Shown here: one piece after another, positions 48,807 to 64,000 of the stretch
Layout: each line of letters starts with the position of its first letter
Numbering within the stretch: the stretch's first letter is position 1
Assembly: GCF_008831285.2 (NCBI RefSeq)
Contig: NC_045145.1
Coordinates: 1,674,001 to 1,738,000 of the forward strand
Reading direction: 5' to 3'
Source: Nymphaea colorata
Taxonomy: Eukaryota; Streptophyta; Magnoliopsida; Nymphaeales; Nymphaeaceae
DNA length: 64,000 nt
Program-made: the position numbers and the translations under genes
Notes under the pieces: generated by a model
Database searches by the model: none
Told to the model about the DNA's origin: nothing
Seen by the model: only the letters and a program-made list of their open reading frames with translations

Positions 48807-50110
48807 ATGGGGAAGAAAGCCAAACCCACTGTCCATGATTCTCCCGAGCAAGAAGTTGAGACTTCCAGCCGAGAAGAAAAAGTTGAATCCAACTTACTCG
48901 ATATGGAAACCTTACACCAAGGCCGAGTGAATTCCCTTTAGTCCAACATGAACCAAATACGTCATGAACTACATGAGTACAAGAAGTCCCTAGTAAACTT
49001 GATGAATGGAACCTGATGAAGCAGATGATGAACTCCTCGATTGCTGGCCAAAACAATTTGATGAAAAGAATGGAACAATTTGACCGAACCACACAAGGCC
49101 CCCCTCCAAATCAAGACAAAGGTAAGGCACCAATGAACAACTAGTTTGTCCCTCCTTTTTCCAGCAGTTTTAACCAATTTGAGCATTTCAGACATAATGT
49201 CACCAGCCAACCCGAAGGCGAAGGAAGCAAGGGACACCAACAAGGGCCTGAGTTCCATTTTAGGTTCAGCTCCAGCAGCCAGCAACAAGCGCCCTAAAAC
49301 CAGCAATTTAGTAAGAACCAGGGCAAGGATGAAAGTCAGGAAGATGAGGATATTGTGTTTGTTGATGGAGAACCCTTCAGAGGCAGACGCAACCAAACTC
49401 AGCCATGAAGAAGAACCCCAGCCTATTAGATTCATTTTCCACGTTTTACAGGTATGCAGGTTGGCACTTCAAGGTAGAAGAATGTTTTGATTGTCATAGT
49501 GTGCCTGAAAACGAATGGTTTACAACCGCAATCCTCAACTTTGACGGAGAAGCTATGTAATGGTATTGATGGTTCAAATGCCATCAACCAAATATCACTT
49601 GGGAGAATTTAGTGAGGGTTTACAAACACGATTCGGAGATTCAACATACACAGACTTTGACATAGAGCTCAAAGATTTGGTACAAATGTCCTCAGTTCAA
49701 GAGTACCAAAGCAAATCTGAAAGTCTTTCATCTATGGTTGATTGGACCACCAAGTCACTAATGGGTGCCTACATTGGCGGCCTCAAAGAGGAGGTCAAGA
49801 TAGATGTACAACGAAGGAAATACACCGATTTGGTAGAATGTTTCACTGAAGCTCAAGCAGTAGAAGAGAGAAATAGACGCAAGAATTCTCTAAGGAAACC
49901 TTACAAAGGCAACGAGCCAAACAATACAAAGGGCTACCCCCAAGAAAGCTTATGCCCTACAAAAGAGAAGATAAAAAACCCCTCTACAGAGACCGAGTGC
50001 CTACCACTTACATAACTAGGCAAGAGAAGGGAACAAATGATAAAAAACAATCAATGCTTCAACTGTAAGGAACCATGGAGTCGTACTCACAAGTGCAAAA
50101 ATCTTCAAGT
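48807..50110 (+). pseudogene. gag of the Ty3 element, broken
   Basis: Capsid-nucleocapsid precursor. A plausible start is the ATG at 48807 (MGKKAKPTVHDSPEQE), with a stop at about 48940. The capsid region is recognisable at about 49530-49900: WYRWFKCHQPNITWENLVRV in one frame, then LMGAYIGGLKEEVKIDVQRR in another, as in retrotransposon gag domains. The nucleocapsid zinc knuckle is at 50058-50099 (CFNCKEPWSRTHKC, spacing CX2CX7HXC, as in related plant elements). At least three frame changes or stops interrupt it. Confidence 0.85.
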
Positions 50111-50239
50111 TTTTGAAGTCATTGATGAAAGTGATAAAGAAGAAGAAGAGCCTAGCCAAGACACAGATCCACCTAGTCCGAATGAGGCCAGGACTGATAC
50201 AAGTGCATCTGAGACTATTGAGGGGACATGTTATGCCTT

Positions 50240-53882
<3,643 letters not shown>

Positions 53883-55170
53883 GGCCGAACTTAGGCAGGT
53901 TATATGGCTGAACCCGCGAGAGAGAAGCCAAACTCACTGAACTTCTGAGACATCTTGTCTCGATTTCCTTTTCATGCATTTGCTTATAGTCGAGTGTTTT
54001 ATTTCAGCAAGTGTCTTGGTTCATGTGTTAGAACCGGTTTTATTTCAAGTACTTAAACTCTTTTGTAAATCTTTTTTTAGTATTTAATCAAGAGTTAGAA
54101 GTTGAGTTTTTCGTGTGAATTGACTCTTGCCTCTCTCTTCCTTTCATCGTCTTACCGCCGGTGACTGGAATCCCAAGGCTCCAGCCCATGGCTCCAGTTG
54201 AAGCAAAACAAGTTTGGGGATGACCTTTGAGGCCACCGGAAATCCTCTTAGAGCATCTTCATCCTATGCACAAATTCCCAGACCGAATCGCCATCTTCTC
54301 ACGGTGTAACTTCTTCATCCCCGGAAGAAGTTAGAGACTGGAGAACAATCTCGGGAAGCCTTGATGGCAATCGTCGACTAGTAAGCAAGCAATGACTCCG
54401 GCTGCTAGAGATTAAGGGACGAACCAGGAGACCTCGAGCAGAGCTTAAGACAGGTTAAGATCAGCCCTAGTAAGCTTCTTAATCTCTGTCAAAGTCCAAG
54501 AAACAAATGCCAGAAAGGTAGATCGCAGCCTAGTCTATCGGACAGATTGTCAAGGTGAGAATTCGAAGGTTCATCGGAATCCATTGGTAGAAGGCCTGTG
54601 GGATTTCTGTAAATTCGATGGTGAATGAACCTGAGAATTCTGTTCTCGGCAGCAGCAAGTCACTCAGCATCAATTCGAGAATTGCTGTCTAGAAAGGAGA
54701 TGGATTTTCCCCAATAGCTGACCCTTAATCCACCACATCGCTCGCTTGGCTTGGCGGAAACCAAGCAGTGCCTGGGCGGAAGTTGCAGGCAAAATCTGAA
54801 GCAACCAAGGGCGAATTTCACTCTCTCGTTCACCCCCGCATAATCGCCCAGATCTTAGCAACATCCCCACCAAGTTTCAGGTGAATCCGACCAGCCACCG
54901 CGAAGAACTCGCTCCCAGTCGGAAATATGTGTGCTATCGCTGGAGTAACCAATCGCTGTTACTTTTCCGATCAGTTTTCGGTCCAGCACGATCATTTCAG
55001 TGGATTTCTGATTTGCCCATGGTCAGTTTGATTCATTACTAGAGTTCGAATTAATTGGCAAGGGTATTCCCATCAAGAGGGCACTAAATCGAGTTAAGGA
55101 GAGGACATAGGCTGCAACCGTTACACGTCGCAGCCTCCTCTTGAGCCCCCCATCCTAAAGGATGAGAGTT

Positions 55171-56020
55171 ACAAATCCCTCCACCGAGTATCTCTTCAGC
55201 TGTTCACCTCCACTCGCACCATCATCAGCCATCAATGAGGAGTTAAGGTAGGTATTCAATTTCCTTAGCTAGGGAGACCCTTCTAAACATCTTCACCTCT
55301 CATGACCGACCCTTTCCGCTTCACGCAAGTCTTAATCAATCTCCACCTCATGCTAACTCCTCCTCCTCGTCATTACTATCCTTCACCCATCATTAGTGAA
55401 CCACTCCCCTCACATGTCTCTTGACTTAAACCCCTTAGCCTAACTGATCCTAATCATTAGTGTCATCTTCTCCCGTGTAGCGCCTATCTCTAAGTCATAA
55501 CAGACCCTCTTAGCAATTAACCTCCATCTCACGTCTAGACCAAGCCCACTCCACTACCGAACCACCTCCAACTAGACCTTACCCGCTTCACCTAAACCGA
55601 GCCTACCTAATCCTATACCAAGCTCACCTCCTTGTTCGGAGCTCGGCTTGTCCCCTTGGACTCTAACTAGTTAGGTTCCCTCTCCAAGGATTGGTCGTGT
55701 GCATCTCAGTTCACCACCTCCACTTCATCGGACAACCTCTTCTTGCAGCCTTCATTGTTGCACCCTTCCACCGAACATAGTCATAAGCACCAAGGCGACC
55801 TCGGCCAGGCTGACCGAGACCCTGCCTCCATCCGGGTGCTCTTTCATCACATTGCTGTCTCTCTTGGCCATCCGAGGCCTGAAGCTACCACACTCCATCC
55901 ATCAGGTGTAGCAGGCATCCCCAGTGCCGTCCCCTTCCATTGCCGGGACGCTCCGTCTCTGTCGGCCAGCTTTCACCAGTCCACAAGCCGTCCTAGGCCA
56001 GGTGGGCCTAGCCTTCATTC
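55171..56020. other. About 850-bp segment found only in the 3' LTR
   Basis: C-rich sequence with many cctcca, cacctcc and tcacc words, unlike the rest of the LTR. In the 5' LTR the corresponding point (about 47665) joins gagagtta directly to acctctttgct. The 3' LTR has the same two words at either side of the segment, so it could be an original LTR part deleted from the 5' copy or a later insertion. A 149-codon open frame (55743-56189) starts in it, unrecognised. No terminal repeats seen. Confidence 0.7.
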
Positions 56021-56574
56021 CACCTCCTTGCTGAGATATCCGAGAGTGGCTTTGTCACTGGTTTTCTCTCGGATCTATTGCTGTTTAAGTCGATCTCTCA
56101 TCGGCAAGGTAACTTCTCAGCATCCTATAGAACGGGGTTACGGGTATTATTGTTTTCTAAACCAGGCTCTAGCCAATTGCTACTGTCGATAGTCCCTCCA
56201 GGGCACCTTGCCAAGGACACGGCTGTGGGTAGCTAGACCACCAAAGGGTGAGAGCAAGGTTTGGCCGTTCTAGGGATTGTATGAATGGTTTGTGAATGAA
56301 TGTTGAGTGAGTTGTGAGAGTTAAATTTGTATCGCTCACGTTTGTACAAGCCTTGATCCCCTTAGTGTTGTAGTAGGATTTAAACCGTGGGTCTGGGAAA
56401 ACACACTTGCATCTTTTACCCAGGGTACTATTACACTGGGGTTGCTGTCTAGTGGGGATATAATTTGTAAATATAATTTGCTTAAGTTTGGACTTTAGGC
56501 TCCCGCGAGTTGATTCTGGACTTGGGATCTATTCTCGGGCATCAAAATCTCTGGCTGGGTCTCGGTTCCCACCA

Positions 56575-56579
56575 TGCAA
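56575..56579 (+). repeat. Right target-site duplication TGCAA of the Ty3 element
   Basis: Identical to 46057-46061 and immediately outside the 3' LTR. Confidence 0.93.
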
Positions 56580-57491
56580 CAAGTTCTAAATTTGAAATTA
56601 TACTGTATATGGATCTAAATTTGAACTGCCGACATAAAAGATCGAACAGCCCCCCCACTACATTCAACTGACATTCTCCAAAATCAAATAAATCCCCTTG
56701 ATCTCCTTGCCCTTATTAGTCAATTGGATATAATTTATGAGCATCCCAAGAATATTGGTTTATTATGCAATAGAGAGATGCAAAAAAATAGTCCACCACA
56801 TTCCTTTTCGAACACTTTATACCTTGCTTACAAACTTTTTGAGAAAGGGATTCCGTTGTTCAAATCACTCTTGCTTTTAGATGGGATCTGGGAATTTGGT
56901 GCTTTGGGATTTGGATGGGAAACCTTTTAAATTTTACGAAGCAGGGATCTGGTCGAGCTTCTAATTTTTACTAATGGTACTCCATGCCGCACCTTATTTC
57001 TTTTATGTCTATCTATTTATTGCCACAACCATGAGATCCCATGTGCGCATTTATCGATTCCAATCACATATGAAGCATATGTCAATCGATATTCTGTCAA
57101 TCATTCGCTACCCGAACTTCAATTTCAATTCAAATTCCAATATCATTAGGCGTTTGGTAAGAAAAAAACTTCAATTTCAATTCAAATTCCAATATCATTA
57201 GGCGTTTGGTAAGAAAATTTTGTGCTCTTTGAACACAGTTTCTTAAACCACATGTTATGTTCTTATTTTGAGAAGAATGATCCAGTTATGGTTATCGTTC
57301 CTAAATAACCAATCAAATGCTAGAAGTAAGTAATTAGATCATATTTCCTAAAACAAAAACATAGCATTCTTGAAACACATGTTCTAAAAATGTTTGTGTT
57401 CCAAGTGCATAATATTCTCTTTTAGTAGTCTACTTCGACATAATATCAGGTATTACTTAACGAATTCACCTTCTCTCATGGCATCTGTTAG
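56580..57491. other. Remainder of the subtilase fourth intron
   Basis: AT-rich intron sequence between the retrotransposon and exon 5, ending in the acceptor tctgttag. It contains a 52-bp tandem duplication (57116-57167 and 57168-57219), each copy including attaggcgtttggtaag. No gene. Confidence 0.7.
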
Positions 57492-57888
57492 GAATTTAGC
57501 CCGAATCACCGAGTTTCGATGATGTACCATTAAGAGGGAAAGGAACATGCATGGAAGGGCCTAACTACAAAGCATCCAACAGCAACAGGTTTGAAATTTA
57601 TGCTCTAATTTGAAATCACATACCTATTGCCGAAATAGAGCTGATGGGCCCAGTACGCTGATGAGCTCGTCCAGGGACATAGTGGGGCACGGAAGCCACA
57701 CCAAGTCGACCGCAGATGGCTAGCACCATCATGCACAACGCGACGTATTGCGGGCTGGTGCTGGGAGCGGCCAGCGGTGGGTCGTCGACGAGCCAAGTGG
57801 CAATCTATAAGGCGTGTTCGGAGGAGGGATGTTTCGGGGTGGACCCGCTCAAGGGGATAGACGATGCGGTCAGGGATGGGGTGGACAA

Positions 57889-58602
57889 CAACTTTTTATA
57901 ATGTATATTCTGTTTCTCTTGCAATCTCTCGACCTCGATCATCTTTGCCCAACTCCCTCTCTCGCTAATATTTCCCAATCGCTGCCACCATTCTTGAGTC
58001 TCATGTTCGTTGATCATTGGATGCTGTAGCGGAAGGCCTGGGAGATCGATCGGCATCATCACCTCGTTGACTTTCCATCACTCGAATGAGGGTTTCACAT
58101 AACCTGCGGAACAAACGATCGAGGGTTTGGACAACTATCTCTCTCTCTTTATAATGTATTTTCTGTTTCTTTTGCAATCTCTCGACCTCGATCATCTTTG
58201 TGCAACTCCCTCTCTTGCTCGATCTTTTGATATTTCCCAATCGCTTCCACCATTCTTGAGCCTTGTGGTCGCTGATCATTGGACGTTCTAGCGAAAGACC
58301 CAGGAGATCGATCGGCATCATCACCTCGTTGAGAGCGATGGAAAACCATCACTCGAATGAGGGTTTCACATAACCCGCAGAACAGACACTCGAGGGTTTG
58401 GACAACTATCTCTCTCTGTTTATAATGTATTTTCTGTTTCTCTTGCAATCTCTCGACCTCGATCATCTTTGCGTAACTCCCTCTCTCGCTCGATCTTTTG
58501 ATATTTCCCAATCGTTTCCACCATTCTTGAGTCACATGTTCGCTGATCATTGGATGTTGTAGTGGAAGACCTGAGAAGATCAATCGGCATCATCACTATT
58601 AG
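57889..58602 (-). repeat. Tandem array, about three ~250-bp units with an antisense reading frame
   Basis: Three unequal units start near 57889, 58131 and 58392, each with tttataatgta, ttgcaatctctcgacctcga, cgctgatcattgga and atcggcatcatcacctc. Read on the minus strand each unit encodes the same peptide motif (IEVERLQKKQKIHYK, then VVQTL.RLFRRLCETLIRVM), and frames of 85, 107 and 144 codons overlap between units. The peptide looks like a coiled-coil piece of a retrotransposon gag or of an unknown protein; I cannot decide. The array begins exactly where the subtilase stops, in a shared ggacaac. Confidence 0.8.
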
Positions 58603-58649
58603 GGATTAGATTCCACCTCAGACTGAAACGCCTTACGATACGTTTTTGG

Positions 58650-59750
58650 TAACATTGTGTATACTACATACATATGTGATACTTATATACATGTACATAT
58701 GGATACATATTATATTATACATGTAATATTTATCTAAGACATATAGCATGCATATGTGTAATTTGTACATATGTAATGCTAATAGATGTTATATATAATA
58801 TAAGTATTTTTAGATGTACACATTTACATATGTAAATATACACATATATATGCGTATAATATTATACAATAAGAATATATGTACACATATATACATTTGT
58901 ATATATTATATGTACATACATGTGAGTACATACTATATGTATACACTTATGAATATGTAGTACAATATGTATATATAATGTATGTGTGTTATGTGTATAT
59001 TATATATGTAATACATTGTACGAATGTACATATAGTATGTTACAGTAAAATATATTATATGTACAAGCACATATATAATATATATATATATATATATGTT
59101 ATATATAGTAATACGTTATATGTATAGTAATACATTATATGTATATATTATGTGTACGTTATATATACATATGTACACACACACATATATATGTACGTAT
59201 ACACATATACATTATATATACGTGTATAATTGGTATAATTTCAACAAATAGGTACCTATACATATATATGTACATTTGTATATATACGTTAATACATATG
59301 TGTATGTATGTATATAACACATATATGCAAACATATGAACGTACATGTTCATACTATATATATGTGCATATTAATATTATTTTATACATATATTTATGTA
59401 TGCACATACATATATATATGTATGCATGTTCATATAATATAAAAATATGTACTTATAATGTATGTACATATAACATATATGCATATATATATATACGTGT
59501 ATATGTAATTACGTAATATATACATATACATCTAACATATATATGTACATATTTATATTATATGTGTACATACATATGTACATTATGTGTGAACATATAA
59601 TATATATAATTAATTCTGTATATAAATGTGTACAATGTCTACTACCATATATATGTTATGTATGCATTATACATATTATCTATATTATATTACACTTGTG
59701 TATACGCATGTTACGCAACGCTATATGTACACACACACACACACACACAC

Positions 59751-59785
<35 letters not shown>

Positions 59786-60340
59786 ATATATACATTTGTA
59801 CGTGTATACATTAGCATATATGTATATATATTATACATATGTATAAATATTTATATACAGATATATATCATATATGTATCTATATTATATATATGTATAA
59901 TGTACAAACTTTAAAAATATCTATGTGTATGTGCACTATGCAAAGATTATGTTGTTTGTAGGCCTTGCGTCTTAAAGTTCATAGATCTCAAATCAAATCT
60001 CATCCCTTCTAGCTTGAGATCAATGATATGTAGATATATATTACATGCATGTATTAATATCTATATATAAATATGTACAATGTATAATACCATGTATATG
60101 TTATGTATGCATTGTACGTATTATATATATTATATTATACATGTGTATACACATATTACACAACACTATATGTACATATATATATGTACATAATATATAC
60201 ATTTGTACGTATATACATTAGCATATATGTATATATATTATACATACGTATAAATATTCATATATAGATATATAGCATATATGTATATATATTATATATA
60301 TGTATAATGTACAAACTTTATAAATATATTTGTGTATGTG
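58650..60340. repeat. TA-rich microsatellite tract
   Basis: Built almost entirely of tatatgtacata-type words with (TA)n at 59078-59098 and a (CA)n then (TA)n run at 59730-59781. Open frames of 60-125 codons rich in Tyr/Ile are artefacts of composition. No gene. Confidence 0.9.
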
Positions 60341-60425
60341 CACTATGTAAAGATTATGTTGTTTGTAGGCCTCGCGTCTTAAAGTTCATAGATCTCAGAT
60401 CAAATCTCATTCCTTTTAACTTTAG
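59610..60425 (+). repeat. Imperfect tandem duplication inside the TA-rich tract
   Basis: 59610-60010 and 60055-60425 share the same order of words and end in the same non-TA block, gttgtttgtaggcc followed by gcgtcttaaagttcatagat. Spacing is 407 bases at the right end and about 445 at the left, because the first copy has the longer microsatellite. Confidence 0.8.
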
Positions 60426-60458
60426 ATCAATGCATTTAAAAGATAGTGGTGATCATAA

Positions 60459-60830
60459 GGGGGTGTTTGACGGCACTTCAAACTGGAATTAGAATGAAAA
60501 CTCTAGTTCTAGTTTCATTTTTAATTTGATAGTCTAGATTTTGAGTCTAATTTTGAAAATGATGTTTTTCACAAAATCACAATTAAAAGTTTAAAATTGA
60601 TGAAATAAAACCATGATGACAAGGCTTAAAGAAAAACGAATAAATTATAAATTTAAGGAATCATAGTTCCACCCCTCAGAATAGAATCACGATTCCTAAA
60701 TTTTGATTCAAGAATGAAACTATAATCTTAGAACATAAAATCTTTGTTTGAGGATTCAATTCCCATTTCCTCGAAAAAAGAAAATTTTATTTACATAATT
60801 ATGCAATTCCGGCCTTGTCAAACAACCCAT
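60459..60830. mobile_element. Tourist-like MITE (PIF/Harbinger type), 372 bp
   Basis: The ends are GGGGGTGTTTGAC (60459-60471) and, on the minus strand from 60830, TGGGTTGTTTGAC, 11 of 13 bases shared. Flanks are TAA at 60456-60458 and 60831-60833, the TWA target duplication usual for this superfamily. The inside is AT-rich with gaat/attc words and no coding frame, as expected for a non-autonomous element. Confidence 0.7.
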
Positions 60831-60833
60831 AAA

Positions 60834-61672
60834 CGATCGTTTTCAAATTTGCTATTTGTCAAAACAGTAGATTTAAGCCAAATCCTTTCTTAAACCAGAT
60901 ACAATTGAGACAGATCCAAAAACTAACCACCATCTAGAGACATCTCTATAATAACATGGCCCCCGTTGATTGGAAGGGTCATTTTCCAGATCCCAACCTT
61001 GTTATGTGATAAACAACTCATAAGTTTGATCTATATCAAACGCAAACAGAGAACCTTTCTATGGTTTTACCACACTGGTCCGACTAAGGGAACATTTTGA
61101 GTCCACTAGACCACAACAGATGGAAATGGAAAGCGAAGAAATGGCTTGACCATATCCAAGTGCACACATCATATGACGATTTTTGGTTTTTTTTTTGTTC
61201 TATTTTTTTCTCACATTTCCAAGTCGGATTCAACCTCGCTCGCCTCATCCATACTGTAGTATTGGATTGGAGCTCTCATTGTATTCGACCCTTCCGTTAT
61301 TTTTTTGTTTCTCTCCTTTTGCCATTTCGGGAAGACAATAAAGAGGAAGAGCGACTGACGTCCGCTCAGGGAGGAGGAAAGTGGGGGAGAAGGAATAAGA
61401 GAAAGGGGAGAGAGGGAAACATGATCAAAGAAGGGAGCCATGGTTTCCACCAAGCGCAGCTCTTTGTCGGTGAAGCTTTCTATGCCATCGCTGGCGCCAA
61501 GAAGCAAGCATCTCAAGGTATTCGGATGAAGCAAACCTTGCCCAAATCTTATTTGTTATTGTTTACCTATTCTGGGGTTTGTTGTCGACTCCAACATCTC
61601 ATTTATGTGTTTCGTGGTTTTCTTAAAGGGTTGTTTTCTTCAGGGCTTGATTTTGGGGAATCAGGCGGATAA
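60834..61672. other. No certain gene; possible first exon at 61439
   Basis: From the ATG at 61439 a short frame MVSTKRSSLSVKLSMPSLAP runs to a possible donor (aag|gtattc, 61516). The basic, Ser-rich start would suit a nuclear protein, but the family is not recognised and no downstream exon can be joined with confidence. The rest is AT-rich and empty, with T runs at 61186-61210. Confidence 0.35.
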
Positions 61673-62025
61673 CATGTTTTTCTTTGAGGGTTGAATTGGA
61701 GGAATTAGGCGGAGAACTCTCATCCAAAAGAGGTGCAGGTCGCACCGATGGGCGATGTGTCCAACTCAAAGGAATTGCGCCATCGTCTGCATGATACCAG
61801 CACCAGCTGAAATCCCAGCTTCCAATCCTGATGTCACAGTCAACAAACCATGTTTTTCTTTGAGGGTTGAATTGGAGGAATTAGGCGGAGAACTCTCATC
61901 CAAAAGAGGTGCCAGTCGCACCGATGGGCGATGTGTCCAACTCAAAGGAATTGGCACCATCGTCTGCATGATACCAGCACCAGCTGAAACCCCAGCTTCA
62001 AATCCAGATGTCACAGTCAACAAAC
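61673..62025 (+). repeat. 176-bp tandem duplication, two copies
   Basis: 61673-61848 and 61849-62025 are nearly identical, both starting catgtttttctttgaggg and ending cagtcaacaaacc. Each contains ATGGGCGATGTGTCCAACTC. They differ by a few single-base changes and one-base indels that alter the frame, so no protein claim is made. The preceding 61645-61672 resembles a further partial copy. Confidence 0.85.
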
Positions 62026-62180
62026 CGGTTGCGAGGCCACCTCCTTCACCAGGTTTGTATCCCGAGTTCTACATGTGCCACTTGGGAGAAGGATAGTTGT
62101 GAAAAGCAAGGAAGACTTATTTTCTTTACTGATAGTCCATCTTTGATGTGATCCTTGACCTTCCGTAACCTCAAATTCTA
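62026..62180. other. Short gap before the B3 pseudogene
   Basis: Frame remnants only; nothing recognised. Confidence 0.3.
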
Positions 62181-62633
62181 TTATCACCCTTTATCTGAGA
62201 AAACATTGAGTGCTAGTGATGCAGGTCGGATAGGGCGCCTGGTGCTGCCAAAAAAGTATGTAGAGGTATGTTACTGAAATTTTTATTGTCGTCTTTTCTG
62301 AAACTAAGACCATGTTAGACTTTTTCGTCCTCTTGTTTTGCCATTTACTAGAGCGTCTAACTTGTTTGGAGCTGCTTTCTTCCTTGGACTTCCTTCAATT
62401 AAATTTGGTTTTTGGTACACTCATATGCTTGATTCTTATGCAATTCTTAATCTTGAACAGACGTACTTCCCAGCATTTTGTCATCCTGAAGGACTGCCTC
62501 TTAGGATTCAGGATGCAAATGGAAGCGATTGGGTGTTTCAATTTCGATCTTGGCAAATAATAACAGTGGGATGTATGTGTTGGAAGGTGTAACATCATCA
62601 TTCAGTCAAAGTAACAGCAAGCTGGTGACATAG
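62180..62633 (+). pseudogene. VAL-type B3-domain transcription repressor, two decayed exons
   Basis: VAL (HSI2) proteins bind the RY element through a B3 domain and silence seed genes in seedlings. First exon (about 62180-62265, donor gtatgt): LSASDAGRIGRLVLPKK, the VAL form of the B3 start (ABI3/FUS3/LEC2 have a different SDVGNLGRIVLPKK pattern). Second exon (62461-62633, acceptor gaacag, donor gtaatg): PEGLPLRIQDANG, WVFQFRSW, then a 1-base loss that breaks WPNNNS, then NNNSGMYVLEGVTSS, then a second shift before QQAGD with a stop. The end of B3, the CW zinc finger and the PHD-like region are not found in the remaining 1.4 kb. Too damaged to be functional. Confidence 0.9.
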
Positions 62634-64000
62634 GTAATGTGTGCAGCCTGGTCATTTCTTCTTGCTTGTGCATGTAATGCTTGGCACTCAATAACTAAGA
62701 AGCCTCTCAATCATCCTTGTGCGTCTCATTAAATTTGTACTTTCTGAAGTTGAGTTACCTTTTTTTGCATATAAATCAGCAAATGATTGTGATTTCTGTT
62801 CAAGTCCCCAAACTTCATGGATTGACAAAGCTTTCTACCAGACATAGCACCATTGTTTTTTAGTAGTATCCCATTTAATATAAGGCAACTGGTGTTATGT
62901 TATTAGAGGTCATACTGGAATATAGTATTATGATCAGAATAGGTTCATAGCCCTATAACCATGTTATTTGGTCATAACTGTATCAGAGTTATGACCATAT
63001 ATATACTTATATATGGTGGGCTGTATAAGTAAATGTACCCTATTTGGTACATATTTAGTTGATTTTGATTCTTAGTTTAGTTGAGTTGGTTTCTAGCTAG
63101 ACATATGTTGGATAAGTTGGGCTGATGTGGATGAGCAATAAGGAAACTAAGAGAGAACATCGGTAAGCACGTGATTTTATTTGGTTTCCCTTATGGACAT
63201 AAATTCGAAGGGCATCACACTTAATCCCCTCTCCTCACTCATGGGTCCTATTTCTCATTGCTGTTTAGGTAGTAGTTTTTTTGAAATGTAATTCTAGATT
63301 TTATATGATTTGATTTTTTTCATTTACATAACCTTATACTAGCTAACTATTTCTTGTAGTCTTGCTACGTTTAGTTGTTTTAAAATGTTGGATATGCTTG
63401 AGAAGGCCCTATGGTGTTTCCGGCACATAGCCATCTAACCATTCATCTTAACAATCTGACCATTCATCTTAACAATCCCCCATCTACAGCATGCGGTAGA
63501 TTTCCTTCCATTTATCCATCCTTCTTGTTTGCTCTTCTTAGCTGGCGTAAAGAATTTTCAAGTGTTAAAAGTGAGAGTAAGAGAAGGTGTTCCATCTTCA
63601 AGCATCATCGAGCACACTGTCCACCACGCTGCTGGGTCCTCCATTGAACTTTCTCTTTCCAGGTTGGGACTTGGTTCCATTTGGAATCGTGTTAAGGTCA
63701 GGTCTTATTGGTGAGTGTCAAACAGGTTTAAAGTCTTTAGCCTTTGAGACCTAGCTTCAGTATGTATCTTTTTTTATGTTCCACGTGATTCCAGCCTATG
63801 GCCGTGCTCAGTTTAGAGTTAGTTTCATGTAGTGCGTCAGTTAACTAGAGTCCTCATCATGTGATACTATTGTTGAAAGTCACGTGTTCAGACTTTCTAC
63901 TTGTGGTGCTTGACTGGCCTTCTTTAGGTGCATATTTTATTTGTAGTCTAATCCAGGGGGGACGTGGGTAGTTTTCTGATTTCATGCTTGTTTGGATCTT
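62634..64000. other. No recognisable gene to the end of the window
   Basis: Presumably the following intron and beyond of the VAL-type remnant. A 9-bp inverted repeat with 4-base loop (ccatatata tact tatatatgg) lies at 62995-63016. Frames at 63411-63714 overlap and are unrecognised. Nothing else is visible. Confidence 0.4.

Noticed and set aside
55743-56192. 149-codon frame in the 3' LTR.
   Set aside because: No similarity recognised; the 5' LTR lacks the segment and other LTR parts are non-coding.
58879-59914. Tyr/Ile-rich frames of 80-125 codons.
   Set aside because: They lie in the TA microsatellite tract and reflect its composition.

Overview
This is nuclear DNA of a flowering plant. 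Nothing in it reads as an intact gene. The protein fragments it holds have plant-type exon structure with GT..AG introns and belong to plant families: a subtilase, a PKDM7-type histone demethylase, an augmin subunit, a VAL-type B3 factor and a plant GH2 glycosidase. The mobile elements (chromodomain Ty3, L1-type LINE, hAT, Tourist-like MITE) and AT-rich spacers also fit. I cannot name the species.

Layout. 1-2336 is a satellite array of about 115-bp monomers organised into a 1723-bp higher-order repeat that contains monomers in both orientations. From 2344 to 42471 runs a 40-kb inverted duplication: arm 1 (2344-14864), a 14.6-kb spacer (14865-29478) and arm 2 (29479-42471, reverse complement of arm 1, about 95-96% identical in the parts I compared). 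Each arm carries, from the outside in, exon 1 of a GH2 glycoside hydrolase, a decayed JmjC histone demethylase pseudogene (JmjC end, C5HC2 finger, FYRN, FYRC), AT-rich DNA, a GC-richer block that may be organellar, GA-rich low-complexity DNA, and a field of short hairpins. Arm 2 runs directly into GH2 exon 2, whereas arm 1 stops at the exon 1 side and abuts the satellite. Arm 2 therefore looks like the source and arm 1 like the inverted copy.

The spacer holds two exons of an AUGMIN subunit 7 gene, a 958-bp hAT element with 8-bp target duplications, a LINE 3' remnant and several small repeats. To the right of the inverted repeat (42476 on) lie GH2 exon 2 and a six-exon subtilase pseudogene (44697-57889). 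The fourth intron of the subtilase is occupied by a complete but decayed Ty3 chromovirus-type LTR retrotransposon (46062-56574, TSD TGCAA). The subtilase is cut off after its His region by a tandem array of about 250-bp units. A 1.7-kb TA-rich microsatellite tract, a 372-bp Tourist-like MITE, a 176-bp tandem duplication and a VAL-type B3-domain pseudogene follow. From about 62640 to the end I recognise nothing.

How it works together: no pathway is encoded here. The region reads as a repeat-rich graveyard of gene fragments. Its most notable structure is the large inverted repeat, whose arms allow the order of events to be reconstructed and which could in principle yield double-stranded RNA matching a histone demethylase gene.
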